NCBI GenBank assembly: GCA_004154925.1
Contig: QJNS01000211.1
Location: 1-59,431, forward strand
Direction of reading: 5' to 3'
Length of the DNA stretch: 59,431 bases
DNA from: Monosporascus cannonballus
Lineage: Eukaryota > Ascomycota > Sordariomycetes > Xylariales
The notes under the pieces are model-generated. The model was not told the origin of the DNA. It saw only the letters and a program-made list of their open reading frames with translations, and did no database searches. The translations under genes and the position numbers were made by a program. Positions 36,492 to 48,267 of this stretch are shown here, piece by piece. Each line of letters begins with the position of its first letter. Position 1 is the first letter of the stretch.

Positions 36492-36839
36492 TTACATAAC
36501 AACGCACTCCAAGCCGGGATCGCTCCTGCACGGTCCCGCCCCCCAGCGCAGGCCCTCCCTGATGTCCATGATCATGCGGGTGTAGTGCCTGTCGTAGCCG
36601 CACGAGCAGACCCGGTAGCCGGGGCCGTAGTACCCGAAAGGAAGAGCCGGCGCCGCAACGCAAGCACAGCGGCATGCGGGGCATACCCAGTCGACGGCGA
36701 CCTCGGGGGCTGGGTCGCGCGCGCACCCGTCGCCGAACACGCCGCACGTGTTGAAGCCCTGCCCCGGGCAGCAGGGGCGCGCGATCTGCAGCCAGTGGTG
36801 GCCGCAGGCGCGGGAAATGTAGTGCGTCGTCGTGCACAT
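36492..36839 (-). CDS. Small Cys/His-rich protein of unknown function
   Basis: 115 codons from the ATG at 36839; an in-frame Met nine codons upstream is less likely because the Cys/His pattern begins at MCTTTHYISRACGHHW. About 14 Cys residues include CPACRCAC and VCSCGYDRHY. Spacing suggests one or two structural zinc sites rather than a secreted disulphide protein, since there is no signal peptide. Similar short proteins opening with a C-x(n)-CGH motif are common hypotheticals in Pezizomycotina, by recall. Function unknown. The neighbouring mtq2 is on the same strand with 0.3 kb between them, so co-transcription is not indicated. Confidence 0.65.
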   Translation of the reverse strand: MCTTTHYISRACGHHWLQIARPCCPGQGFNTCGVFGDGCARDPAPEVAVDWVCPACRCACVAAPALPFGYYGPGYRVCSCGYDRHYTRMIMDIREGLRWGAGPCRSDPGLECVVM

Positions 36840-37593
36840 CCCTTTCCTCTTCCCCTCCTTCTTCAATACGCTATTCTCCGGAGGTCGTCTCTGTGACTCC
36901 GTGGCCCTGTGTTTGTGTTCCGGCGTGCGATGCCCTTGGGGTGTTTTTGCGTGAGTGCTACCTTACATGCGTGTGCGCCTCTGATGCTTTCTGATAGACG
37001 TTTGTGGCGGCTTGGCTCGTTCTAGGAGATGAGACGAGGTGATGTTTGACTGTTTCTTGGATGGAGGATTGGATGAGATGAGTGGTTGGTCTCGTTCTGG
37101 CGCGTCTGCGTATTGTAGTAGCGGTTGGGAAACGGAGTGTGTACGACCTTGTATACCTAAGATACCTTGAAGAGGTCATGTGAAGATTGGCGGAGGCCTA
37201 TTGAAGTCTAAAGGGGCGGAGTTTGCTCTTCATTAACGGAGTTCCGTCCTGGAAAGAGCGGTGGTGGTGATGTACGTCTTAACCGTTAAGCACATACCTT
37301 CCAATGTTACAGGTAAGACGCCTGTCAAGCTTAGCAACTCGCCAGCTTTTTGCCGGTCAAGCTGGCGAATTTACGCAGGGTGTGGTAGTTAGAAAGGTAC
37401 TGGATAACGGCCAAAATAGCACGTTGCTTACTCGAATAACAACCAGATGTTAGCCCTGGTATTTTCTTTCCTCAAAAGCAAGTGAATTTGACTTTCTGAT
37501 GCGCCTCACATGCATTGCCCCTTCTGCGCCGGCGCTACTGAATGCACATCCAATGTTCGCCCAAACCCTACATGATCCAGCGAAACAATGGTC
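36840..37593. other. Intergenic with a perfect hairpin
   Basis: Upstream of the Cys-rich gene and downstream of the Yvc1 gene. No gene seen. Contains the inverted repeat at 37339-37368. Confidence 0.45.
37339..37368. repeat. Perfect 10-bp inverted repeat, 10-nt loop
   Basis: Arms 37339-37348 (TCGCCAGCTT) and 37359-37368 (AAGCTGGCGA) are perfectly complementary around a 10-nt loop. The hairpin is GC-rich and lies about 225 bp beyond the stop codon of the Yvc1 gene. It may be a protein-binding palindrome, an RNA hairpin in a long 3' UTR, or a transposon footprint. Confidence 0.6.
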
Positions 37594-40182
37594 TCAACCT
37601 ACTTGGCTCCCTCCTAGCTCTTCACCAGGTAACTTGTCCTCCACGGCATCATCACACACCCTAGCTAGCAGTGTCTCGACCCTCGCTGTCGAGCGCTCTA
37701 GCCTTTCTATTCGGGCTGCCAGATCCTCCAACCCGATCGTCTCGTCTATGATATCTCGTACCTGCTGGGATAAGTCACCCCAAGGGGCCATCGAGTCGCG
37801 GCGGCTGGGCACCTTTGGGACTGAGATGTCATTCGACTCTTCGTTATTCCCCTTTCTGCTGGTGGACACCACTGTTGAGCTCTGTTGCCGACCGAACTGT
37901 CTACGAATCATATGGCGCGTCAACTCGTCATCTACGGCGATGTCCTCGACGACCGATTCGGGCGGCGCAATCTGAAACACAGTTTGGATGTCGCCGTGGG
38001 TAGTAATCTTCCACATCTCCCAGAACCGGCCTATGCTGCGACGTTTCTTGGGAAGTGGCTCAGTAGAATCATGCGCATGATTGGCGTTGGGCCACAGCAG
38101 TCTCCTTTCTAGTAAGGCGATGAGGAGGAGGATGGGCAAGTTGATCGCCCTCACGGTCGCCACATGGATTTTGTGGAACCAGCGAGCGCTGACGATGAAC
38201 CTCATGGGGACTAGCACGAACAGTGCAATGATGTTGAACGGGGGCTGATACGCGAAAATTGCATCGCCCTTGACGCCTTCGAGGGTTAAGACAGCCCGAC
38301 GGAAGGCAATTTCGGCCGTCGCGTTAGTCACAATGGTGCTGAAGGTATTCGAAAGCATCGAAACCATAATAGTCAGAAACAAGGTATTGCCAAGAAATGC
38401 GAATGCAACCATTAAAATTGGACCGAGTAACCAGTGGAAGTCGGTCTAAGCAGTTCGGAGTCAGTAGGGAGGTATAAAGACGTCCAGGCAGGTTACTCAC
38501 CGAGTAGTGGATGCCGGTACCGTCTAAACCAAACCAGATCCATAGCATCCATTTGCTAATTGTACTGGACAATGTAAGCCAAGTAAGCAATATTAAGGCT
38601 TTTGATACTCACATCAGATTATGACGCCCTTCTGCCAGCCAAACCATGGAAAGTAAAAATCCACAGAAACACCTGAATACGGTCAGCACCTTGAATGACA
38701 CACTAGGAAACTCTGCACGTGGTCAGCCTTTCATGAACTCACCAAGCTGATAGAGCCGTCAAGAGCATGAAGTCCGCCATCATAGACCGCAGACATAGGA
38801 ATACAATGTTGTCTGAGAGCAGATTGAATGCCAGGCGGGGAACCAAGACAGGCGCCCCCATTGCAAGTACATCAAGTGCCTGCTGACCCGGCACCAGATC
38901 GTTGGTTCTCCAGCCATGGATTCGGAGGATCAAATAGGCCCAGTAGACAATTGCAAATATCACATCGAGGAACGACCAGAGATTTTGCGCGTAGACGTGC
39001 CTGAAACTAATGTCAGTAATCACACAATATGCATACTGCAAAGTGCAGACTCACCACCCGTGGGCAAGAATCGTCGCGAACTGGTCTAGTACCCAGCCAA
39101 AAGCAAATATAGAAAAGGCGATCTCATATACGCCGTAGTGCTCGGGGTTCCGCTCCAGCATGAATAGTAGATATAGAAATAGAAGTATAACGAATTGGAA
39201 TATCTCGAGGGTGTTTCGCGTCCGCGGCACCATTAGTCGGTACTGGTTTAACAGCGGTCCATCACGTGGGTTATAGAGGGTTATGGGCTTTTGTTTATAA
39301 CGGTCTGGGATCATATCTAGGAAGCTAGACGGGGTGTAAACCACTTGACCGATGTAGATAGCATCGATTCTGCTTAACATCAGCAACTGTCAGGTAACAA
39401 GGGCTCTGGCATATGCCGACTTACACCTTTTGGCAGTGGGTCGAGCCAAGGAAGAGTTTGCTTTCAGTTAAGATAGCAATCTCGAGTGCTGGCAGCGTGT
39501 TATGATAATTCCACGCCGTTGACCGAGAGGCCTCTCGGCGAACTTCTTCAGGGGCGTTCTGAAACGGCTCGAATCCAGCAATGAGAATATTTGCTAAGAG
39601 CAGTAATCCTTCTGTGCCTGGATTATCTTCACCAAAGCGTCTCAGGATACGGTTCGCAACCATTTCACAGAGTATTGCTCGCGAGAAGTCGACATTTTGT
39701 CGATTGCTCCTATTCTCCTGTTCCAACAGAAACTGTGACCGATTTACAAGCAAACAGTAGACTACCAAGTCTGTTAGTAGGAATTCCACAAGTGTAGTCG
39801 AGGGCTAGCCAAGTTAGATTGACCATCCGCTATAACTGAGGCGCGGATTGAGAACATGCATACCAATAGAAATATCATTTAACTCGTAGAGTTTGTCAAC
39901 CAGGGGCCGGACGACAGAGATGTTGAGTCGGAGGTCACTCAATTGCTCGAAAGTGAGATAATCCTCAACTATAGAGATGACATCTCTCCGTATCCGGTGG
40001 ATATTAGTGTAAACCGGTAGGTGTCCGTGAACGTTCTGGTTGCAACTGAAAAATGCCTCCCCATCTAACGAATGGTTACGGACCGCACGACTAAGTAGTG
40101 GTCGCCTTTCGGCGTCATTTGGTTCATGTAACCGTATTCTTCTGGGGTTGCGATGGTCTGTCATCCTGGAACGCTGAAACAT
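37594..40182 (-). CDS. Vacuolar TRP-type cation channel, Yvc1-like
   Basis: Seven inferred coding exons: 39864-40182, 39425-39770, 39055-39369, 38743-39000, 38613-38672, 38501-38564 and 37594-38445, giving 737 aa. Yeast Yvc1 (TRPY1) releases vacuolar Ca2+ on hyperosmotic stretch. The cytosolic N-terminus has the family stretches LTFEQLSDLRLN and VYCLLVNRSQFL. About six membrane helices follow (EIFQFVILLFLYLLFML, WSFLDVIFAIVYWAYLIL, and others). The pore region WMLWIWFGLDGTGIHYS is split over the 60- and 64-nt exons, then VAFAFLGNTLFLTIMVSMLS forms the last helix. The C-terminus ends in a coiled coil (LEDLAARIERLERSTARVE). All phases are consistent. A second Met, six codons in, is an equal start candidate. 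Confidence 0.9.
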
Positions 40183-40975
40183 TACATAGAATTCGAGATG
40201 CAGAGCTCACACTTGATGGAGAAGGACTGAGCAATACGGGGCACAGGGTATAGGTGCAAACGTTGGGACAACTGAGCATGCGCTGGTCAATGCCTCCTTA
40301 ACCATCACGTGTGCTGAATCTACCAGTCGGGTGAATGTGTTGCTAGGGGTCATGCATAGAATACTGGGTATGGTCTGGATGCATTGATGTGACAGGTTTA
40401 AAAGAACTGAGTGGTGGGCGCTGGGTCCTGGTGGCGAAGGTCGTCAAAGTTTTTGAGATAAGGCCGAGACTACTCAAAGAACCTTAAGGGCTCGTAATCG
40501 AGAGCCATAATGTAATTGCCATAAAGAACCGGTTAAATAAACCTGTGCTTCTTAGACGAGCTCCAATACGCCATACTTCGGTCATTCCCAAGGTGGCATC
40601 GATGTTGTTCTCAGAGATGCCCGAAATTTATGTATACTAACACCAGGTATAAAATCAATGCCGGGGTCTGGAACTGGCTAGTCTAGCACTAGTGCGATAC
40701 GGCTCTGCAGCGGGCCCATCCCAACCATAGACTATCTATCATTGGTCAGCCACTAAATACACAAGGCGCCGAGGGCGCTGAAGGTGGTGTCACTGCCTTG
40801 ACAGCTGCACATGGTCGGCTGGCATTGCTGCCAACTGGAACGGAGAATCGTCGTTGTCTTCATGTGCCGACTCAACCCCGATAAGGCCTGCCTCGGTTAA
40901 ATAAAGCGCATCCTCCATTTTGGTCGCCAAACGTAACAACGCCCACATCTATTGGGCGGCATAAGGGTGACGACA
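40183..40975. other. Divergent intergenic region Yvc1 / lcl3
   Basis: 0.8 kb between divergently transcribed genes, so it should hold both promoters. No motif assigned with confidence, no ORF of note. Confidence 0.45.
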
Positions 40976-41820
40976 ATGCCATGGCCATTCACTTCAAGCT
41001 CTGGAAAGGGAAAGGACGGTGATCGACAGCCTGTTTCCTGGAGCGACACCCTCAACAGCACAGACTGGCAGCACTATAAAGATCCAAGGAATTGGATACC
41101 GACACTGCTAGTTACTACGACCGTGGTCGTGTCCCTCCAAATCTATAGATCATATCTGCGAAGGATACCGGGTGCGATACACGTACAACCGAGTTTCTTC
41201 AGAAAGAGGAGCCTATTCGGCCGAGTTACGAGCGTGGGAGACGGAGACAATTTCCACCTCTTCCATACGCCTGGTGGACGGTTAGCGGGCTGGGACTGGC
41301 TGCGGAAGATACCCAACAAGAAGGCGGACCTGAAAGGGAGAACCGTATGCTTTGCGTCCAAATCGCTCAGCGTAGAATTGCGTGATTAACTTGCGTTGCG
41401 CAGATACCTGTCCGCATTGCCGGCATCGACGCTCCAGAGGGCGCTCATTTCGGACGACCAGCCCAACCTTTCGCGACGGATGCATTGGCCTGGCTTTCGG
41501 ACTACATTCTAGGACGGAGAGTGCGCGCGAAGATCTATAGACGCGATCAGTACGACCGCATTGTTGCGACGGTTTATGTGAGACGGTTCCCCATGCGCCG
41601 CGATGTCGGTTTGGAGATGTTAAAGAGAGGCCTAGCGACGACGTACGAGGCGAAATATGGAGCTGAATTCGGCGGCCTTGAAGAGGAATACAAGGCTGCT
41701 GAAGCTGATGCGAAGGCCAAGAAACTGGGAATATGGGGAGGCAGGCCACGGCACTTCGAGAGTCCCCGTGACTACAAGACACGGATGAACCTAGAAGAGT
41801 CACAAACTAAAAAAGGTTGA
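40976..41820 (+). CDS. lcl3: Lcl3-type staphylococcal-nuclease-like endonuclease
   Basis: Exons 40976-41344 and 41404-41820 with a 59-nt intron give 261 aa. The ATG at 40976 starts the conserved MPWPF; the earlier in-frame ATG is rejected on that basis. A single membrane helix ([16 protein letters not shown]) near residue 48 suits the mitochondrial membrane location reported for yeast Lcl3. The SNase domain has [20 protein letters not shown], then across the intron [20 protein letters not shown] with the Asp/Glu pair, [14 protein letters not shown], and [21 protein letters not shown] divalent-metal-dependent nuclease activity is family inference; the physiological substrate is not known to me. 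Confidence 0.93.
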
Positions 41821-44496
41821 ACGGAGATGCTTCACTGTGCTCTCCTTGGGCTTGTATCCTTAGGTTACATATACGGAAGGATCTACCCCACCTATGAGCA
41901 CATTCGCTTCGACCCAGCGAAGCGAGTGCCTCGTCACCAGAGTCGCTGAAATGAGCAGCACCTATCTATCCAGCCCCCAGCTTCCTGCAATGGAAAGGAT
42001 TATAGCGGGACGAAAGAAAGTCCACGTGCTGGCTGAGATGCCCGCCAGCCTGTTAATGCAAGTGGAATGCCATAAGCCCAAGGTGTGCTTGAGTGTAAGC
42101 AGCTAGACGGCATGGTCGTCATGGGGACCGGTGAAGACAGCTTCAAAGTCATGACTAGCTAATTTGCTACTTGATGGATAGCAGATGATTTTCAGGCGAG
42201 ATGCCGTTGATACATGTCAACTACAACTCTCATGTCATTTGATCGTTACCAGGAGCCTGATTCAGCGTCCTGACAGCATATCTCGACTTCAAAGGTTGTA
42301 CTTTGATATAGAGTCTAGTGCTGGGATAGATAAACCTCCGTAACTGGTTGTGAATATAGTAGATATGTTAGAGAGAGGCACCACCAATTGGAGCTCTCTA
42401 GTGACTATGGTTTGCGTTGGCGAAAACTCCCTGGTCCTATTATAATAAATTGGATACTAGCAGGTGCATCTGTTAGGTATCCTACAGGGGACAAGGCTAT
42501 TTGTATCCCACATCTAGGCCGGGACGATATTGGAACAGATATACGATGAGAGGTTTGCGCCACGATCCTGTTTGTTTCCCTGTGATGCAACATTGTGTGG
42601 AGTGAACGTGCCTTCATTCCCCAATTCGATGCTCCTGGTCAGAGCTGGATAATCTGGTCTGTGCAGCCAACTTCATAAAGCATATAGTTCTAAGGAGAAC
42701 TATTTACCAATAGACGATGCATACCATTATTGGCAGAATTAAGTTGGTTATCTACTACCTACCTTAACATCACTGAGGCGCTGCATCAACGAGCTATGCA
42801 GAACTCATCGACGAAGATGGGCGTCTCAAATCCGCATACGTAAGTAGGTCATTAGAACCAATTGCATCTGTGACGCCTGGTGAGACAGGGAGGACGGCAA
42901 GCGGGGAGATGGGGCTTGGTCTGACATGCGCTGGTTGATACGGTTGGCCTTAGCTCAATGTACCCTTTTACGGCTACAATGGAGCGTGCCTCCACAATGG
43001 AAAATCGCGTCGGCGATTCGTGCAAACTCGACCCTCGATTCCAATCCTGTCTGTCGCTCTCTTTTCAGCAAAGAACTCTCTCTAAGGCAACATACAGAAA
43101 CGGTCGACGGTAGGACTGCTTTCCTAGTGTTGTTAGAAGACATTCCTTTCTTTTATTTCCACACAATCTTTTCTACTCTCGTTTTCAGTCACTCTTTTCC
43201 CGCCCACCCACCTGACTAGCCAAACCGTTTCTCCTCTGCCCCTGATCTGACCAAAGCGTAAGTTGGCAGGCCACCTCCGACAATAAGGAGGGCAGATCCG
43301 CAACGATTAGGCTCAATCACTCATCAACGCTCATTCAAGGGAATCCGATTCCCGTCCCACTCGTTTCCGAATAGCCATCATACGTCAGAACATACATAAT
43401 TTTATTTAGACGAATTGGTGTACGACTCAGCGACAACCAAAATCGCAACACAGCGACGGGCGCACGAATTGGCTGAGGTCATAACCCGTGGCGGAGATTA
43501 CCTCGCGCAACATCCTTACGCAGGCACAACAGCTCTACGCAGGACCGTGACTGTGACCCGATCGGAAGAACATTCACTTGGATTCATCATTTGAGTCCAG
43601 CTGGGCCGCTGCCGGTAAGTCACCTACATATCTTCCTCGTCAATTTTAGATCTTGGCGAAAACTGGAATTCCCTTTCGATAACCGGTTTTATCCCCATTC
43701 CCTCTTTCTCGTGTCGACATTTAGTTTGAAATCGGCGGCCGAGCAGAAATACCCCCATCATGTGCCTGGATCGTGTTTGTCCCAGGATCGGACATAAACT
43801 AGCGTTAGAGCCCAGAGACGGGCGCCATACGAGAGAGCCCACGACCTGTCATCTAAATTCCACTAATCTTACATCGGTAACTAGCACTGAGTTGGTGCTA
43901 GTTTTGGCTGAGAACGGTCACTGATTTTACAAACTTGGCTTAGTCAACCTGTTAAGTACCTGAAGGAAGTTCTGACTGGTTACTAGGTAATCAACAGACA
44001 ACTCACCAACCCCACAAATCAACCCTTTCGCACCTGTAAACTAGCGGATTCCCACTTGCACCTCGATATTCCTGACGCTTGGGAATATCAAACCCAGGAA
44101 CAACTCAGAACAGCTCATTTATCTCTAATGCTCTTCACCACCTGAATAATCGACGGCCAACGAGGACGACGAACGTGGCCGCTATCTACCTAATTCGCCC
44201 TTCGATTCGGCATAATTAACTTCAGTGCTGCGGATCGATTATCTCGATACACTCGCCCGTTGCAGCTGCGGATATCTAATTGGGAACCAGGAGTTGTGCA
44301 CGGCGGATCATACACACGAACGAGATTTTCGATATCATTACACGAGGCTATGGACCATAACTAGATTGGTATAACTTCTTGCTCATGAATGCTAGCGGCC
44401 AACAGCTTTAGAGCATCCGGTGCCGGCCTTTCAGTTGTTTCGAGACCGGGGCGATAGTCGTATTCGCGTTTGCCTCGGTCCCTAGCCACGACAGTC
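41821..44496. other. Long region upstream of rax2
   Basis: 2.7 kb with no recognisable gene. The last 1.5 kb is rich in pyrimidine tracts and may include a long 5' leader for rax2, as is common for polarity genes, but no splice-defined leader could be fixed. Confidence 0.4.
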
Positions 44497-47400
44497 ATGC
44501 GAATACATCTCAGCCGGAGGACTGCGACGCGCAGCTACCTCACAAACCCAGCATCGTGGCTCTTTCTTCTGGCATCGTTCTCTCCCTTCTCCCATGCCAT
44601 TGATACAGAACCGATACCAAATCCAGGCCTTGATGTTTCCGATTTAGGACGTATAGGGATCGCGGGTGACTTCGTCGGCATATCCTTCTATCAATATGAA
44701 GGACAATCGGAGCGGCCGTTTAGCACGAATGGGTCTGAGTCGCTCTTGACCCGCTTGCCAAATGGCATGTTTCTCAGTCTGCAGGATGCCGACGCTTCTA
44801 TCCGAGCCATGTGCGTGTTCAAGGACAGGCTTATCATTCTCGGCGGCAACTTTACCAGCCTGAATGGAGTCCAATCGCCGGCTATCGTCTCTTACGATAC
44901 CACCGATCTTACTTCCACGCCGCTTGCTGGTGGTGTGCAGGGCGAAGTTAATGCCCTCCTCTGCGACAATGAAGAGGGTGTGGTGTACGTCGGGGGCAAT
45001 TTCAGATCCAATGACTCTACCAATGCTATTACGTGGGTCGATAGTGAAAATTGGTCGAGCTTACCATTTGCTGGATTCAACGGACCCGTTACGTCTATCA
45101 CCAAAGCTGGAAATGGCCACATCATCTTTGGGGGGAGATTCACTGGCCTAGGGAATGTGAGCGCCCCGAGCGACCCTGACGCTCAAGTCATCAACCTCTC
45201 CACTGCAAATATCCAAGCTGAGCAATCAATAACTACGAACGGTTTCAGCGACCCCAGAAATATTGTGTGCAATACCGATAGCGTGGACGGACCTGGGAAT
45301 ACATGGCTTCTACGAGACGAAGTACCAGGCGCTTGGAGGGCTTCCTTCGATTTCGGTTTCCAACCGACGAAGCTTCGACTACGAAATACCCATCAGGATG
45401 GTCGCGGTACTAGGACATGGCGGTTCACTGCGCTGCCCCTTAACGGAATCATGAATTTTACTTACATCGATCCCGCTAGCGGCCAAAACAGGTCCTGCAC
45501 TAGCGAGTGCCCTCTTAGTGACGATCCTGATGTCGAGTTTCAGGATTTCCAGTTCGTTAATCAAGTCGGCATGAATGAGTTCCGACTCGACATATCGGCT
45601 TGGTACGGTAGCGGTGGTGGCCTAAACGGCATCGAGCTTTTCCAGGACAAGATATTTACGTACGCTATCAATGATTTCAACGAACCTGCCTGTGCCAATC
45701 TCTCCACGCCGGCGAGGGCGTCGTCAGCGGGCCCCTGGACTGTGACCCCGTCTGGAGGGAGCAACTCGCCGTATTTATCAGCGGAGATTCCTAGTCCAGT
45801 TGAAGCAGACGCAGCCACGGTCACTTTCTACCCAGATATCAGGGAGTCAGGGGAGTATACCATCAACCTGTATACCCCTGGCTGTCTACAGGATGGAACG
45901 TGTTTAAGGCGCGGGCAATTCACCGTGACGGGAACCCTAACCGCCGACGGAGAAAACCAGGATTTGATACCGAATGGGCAGTCGTTGTACCAGTCAAACA
46001 ACTTCGAAAAGTATGACCAGCTGATTCAAGCAACCGTCGATGCTAGCTCAGACTCCTTCCGCCCGAGTGTCACTTTAGCCCCCTTGCCTGGGCAGTCGGT
46101 ACCTGAGGGAACCATGGTCATGGTGGCTCAGAGGATTGAGTTCGTATTGATGGAGAATTCTACGAGGGGCTTGAACGGCCTCTTCGAGTATGATCCCTCC
46201 AAGCCTACTGTGAACGCAACGGATTTCAAAACGTCTGCCTTCAACAAGCTTGGGTCTTCCTTCTCCGACTACTCAGCTGTCACGTCACTTGTCACCTCTA
46301 ATGATGTGACTTACATTGGCGGAAATTTCACATCTGATAGCGTCCGCAACATCGTCGCAATTAGTGGCAATGACACCGCTCCTGTACCACTAGATGGTGG
46401 TCTCAACGGCGAGGTCACGTCCATGCTCCCTCTGGAGAACCAGCTGTACGTTGGTGGGCGATTTAACAATACCCTTGACCGTTCAGCCGAGGGATTGAAC
46501 AACGTTGCTGCCTACGACACCGCAGGCAATGTATGGTTGCCTCTAGGAGCTGGCGTAGATGGTGCGGTCAACAAGATTGTGTCAATGACATTAAATTTAA
46601 CATCCGATGCGGCTGAAGACGTCATCGCGCTGACCGGCACCTTTAGACAGCTACTCGCTTTTGGGGACAATGAGGCTGTTGAAGTGGATGGATTTGCCGT
46701 CTGGATTCCATCGCAAAACAACTGGCTTCAGAATCTAGATGCCCCAATTCCTTTTTTGGATGGCTTCCTGTCTGCGTCTGTCAACCTACCTAACGGTAGC
46801 TCGTTTTATGCCGGGTCGCTGTCATCCCAAGCACTCCAAGCCAACGGGGTTGCTACTATGGGAGATGAGCTCGGATCTTTCCCTATCAACATCCGATCGC
46901 CCACCGCCTCCAACACGTCTACGAGCGACCTATCCAAGCGCGAGTCATTGGTTAACCGTACCGCCTCATATTACGGCGTCACTTGCGGCCTGTTCAGCGA
47001 GGAAGACGGAAGAAATATTACTATCCTAGGAGGTCACTTCAGAGCGGATGCCGCAGATGGATCGACTATTAACAATCTTGCGTTTATCAACCATGGAGAC
47101 TCTGATCGAGTCACAGGGCTCAGAGACGCACTGTCCGAAGATAACGTGTTCTTAGCCCTTGCTCTCGAAGGCGACAATCTTTTCGCCGGCGGCCGAGTCG
47201 GCGGTACCGTTTCTGGCGCCCCGGTGAATGGCCTCATTTCATACAATCTTGCCAGTATGTCGTACAATACACAGCCGCCAGCTCTGGCCGGCGGAAATGT
47301 TACCGTCTCATCTATTGAAATTCAACCGGGTACCGCAGACGTCTATGTAGGTGGCTCCTTTGACTCTGCTGGTTCGCTCCCGTGCCCTGGCGTTTGTGTC

Positions 47401-48267
47401 TTCAACACCGGAACGAACCAATGGAACCGGCCGGGTTTTGAGCTGAACGGGGACGTTAATTGCATGATGTGGATAAGCGACTCTATCCTGCTTGCCGGCG
47501 GAGACTTCGCAATCAACGACACAAGCACCTACCTCATGTCTTATGACGCTCCCTCCAGCACTTGGACCGGGTTTACCGATGCTTCAACACTTCCAGGTCC
47601 AATCGAAGCTATGACGCAGGCTACCGACGACGGCAGCCAACTCTGGGCGGCGGGTACCAATTCGGACGGTGAAGTATACCTGAGGAAGTTCGACGGTAGC
47701 TCATGGGTGTCGCCCGAGGTTGCTTTCGAGCCCGACACTATGATTAGCAGCCTGCGGATGTTCACCTTAACCGAGTCCCACAACGCCACAGATCTCATAG
47801 ACGAGGACCAGATCCTAATGATCACAGGCTCCATTGTGCTGCCGGATTTTGGTACCGCATCCAGCGTTATATTTGACGGCGCAACCCTCCGACCTCATGC
47901 CCTCACCTCTAGTGTCAATAACACTGCTGGCTCGATCTCCGGAATCTTCACGCAGAGACAATACGTCTTCCCAGCAGTTGGTAAGTGCTATACGCTAAAA
48001 TTTATGGTTGTGTGGACTAACAAACGCCTAGATGAGGGGGGTATGCCACTTGGCTTCATTGTTCTTATCGCGCTCGCCATCTCACTTGGCCTGATGCTGC
48101 TCATCGTAGTGGCCGGGCTGGCTCTGGACCGTTACCGAAAAATGCGCGAAGGGTACCTCCCCGCGCCAACTTCTATGTTCGACCGAGGAAGCGGATTATC
48201 ACGTATACCTCCCAGCGAACTACTGGACTCCTTGAACAGGGGCAGACCGAGTGCACCTCATGTATGA
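44497..48267 (+). CDS. rax2: Cell-polarity landmark protein Rax2
   Basis: Type I membrane glycoprotein marking bud or hyphal-tip sites; in yeast it pairs with Rax1. Exons 44497-47980 and 48032-48267 give 1239 aa. The frame is open nine codons further up, but only from a TTG, so the ATG at 44497 is used. A signal peptide is clear (SWLFLLASFSPFSHA). The ectodomain holds repeated beta-propeller/Kelch-like strands of the form hhGGxF: LIILGGNFTS, VVYVGGNFRS, HIIFGGRFTG, LYVGGRFNN, TILGGHFRA, VYVGGSFDS, LLAGGDFAI. Many N-x-S/T sites fit glycosylation. One C-terminal helix (GFIVLIALAISLGLMLLIVV) is followed by a short cytosolic tail with YLPAPTSMFDR and LSRIPP. The 51-nt intron is frame-neutral. Confidence 0.93.
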   Translation: MRIHLSRRTATRSYLTNPASWLFLLASFSPFSHAIDTEPIPNPGLDVSDLGRIGIAGDFVGISFYQYEGQSERPFSTNGSESLLTRLPNGMFLSLQDADASIRAMCVFKDRLIILGGNFTSLNGVQSPAIVSYDTTDLTSTPLAGGVQGEVNALLCDNEEGVVYVGGNFRSNDSTNAITWVDSENWSSLPFAGFNGPVTSITKAGNGHIIFGGRFTGLGNVSAPSDPDAQVINLSTANIQAEQSITTNGFSDPRNIVCNTDSVDGPGNTWLLRDEVPGAWRASFDFGFQPTKLRLRNTHQDGRGTRTWRFTALPLNGIMNFTYIDPASGQNRSCTSECPLSDDPDVEFQDFQFVNQVGMNEFRLDISAWYGSGGGLNGIELFQDKIFTYAINDFNEPACANLSTPARASSAGPWTVTPSGGSNSPYLSAEIPSPVEADAATVTFYPDIRESGEYTINLYTPGCLQDGTCLRRGQFTVTGTLTADGENQDLIPNGQSLYQSNNFEKYDQLIQATVDASSDSFRPSVTLAPLPGQSVPEGTMVMVAQRIEFVLMENSTRGLNGLFEYDPSKPTVNATDFKTSAFNKLGSSFSDYSAVTSLVTSNDVTYIGGNFTSDSVRNIVAISGNDTAPVPLDGGLNGEVTSMLPLENQLYVGGRFNNTLDRSAEGLNNVAAYDTAGNVWLPLGAGVDGAVNKIVSMTLNLTSDAAEDVIALTGTFRQLLAFGDNEAVEVDGFAVWIPSQNNWLQNLDAPIPFLDGFLSASVNLPNGSSFYAGSLSSQALQANGVATMGDELGSFPINIRSPTASNTSTSDLSKRESLVNRTASYYGVTCGLFSEEDGRNITILGGHFRADAADGSTINNLAFINHGDSDRVTGLRDALSEDNVFLALALEGDNLFAGGRVGGTVSGAPVNGLISYNLASMSYNTQPPALAGGNVTVSSIEIQPGTADVYVGGSFDSAGSLPCPGVCVFNTGTNQWNRPGFELNGDVNCMMWISDSILLAGGDFAINDTSTYLMSYDAPSSTWTGFTDASTLPGPIEAMTQATDDGSQLWAAGTNSDGEVYLRKFDGSSWVSPEVAFEPDTMISSLRMFTLTESHNATDLIDEDQILMITGSIVLPDFGTASSVIFDGATLRPHALTSSVNNTAGSISGIFTQRQYVFPAVGKCYTLKFMVVWTNKRLDEGGMPLGFIVLIALAISLGLMLLIVVAGLALDRYRKMREGYLPAPTSMFDRGSGLSRIPPSELLDSLNRGRPSAPHV

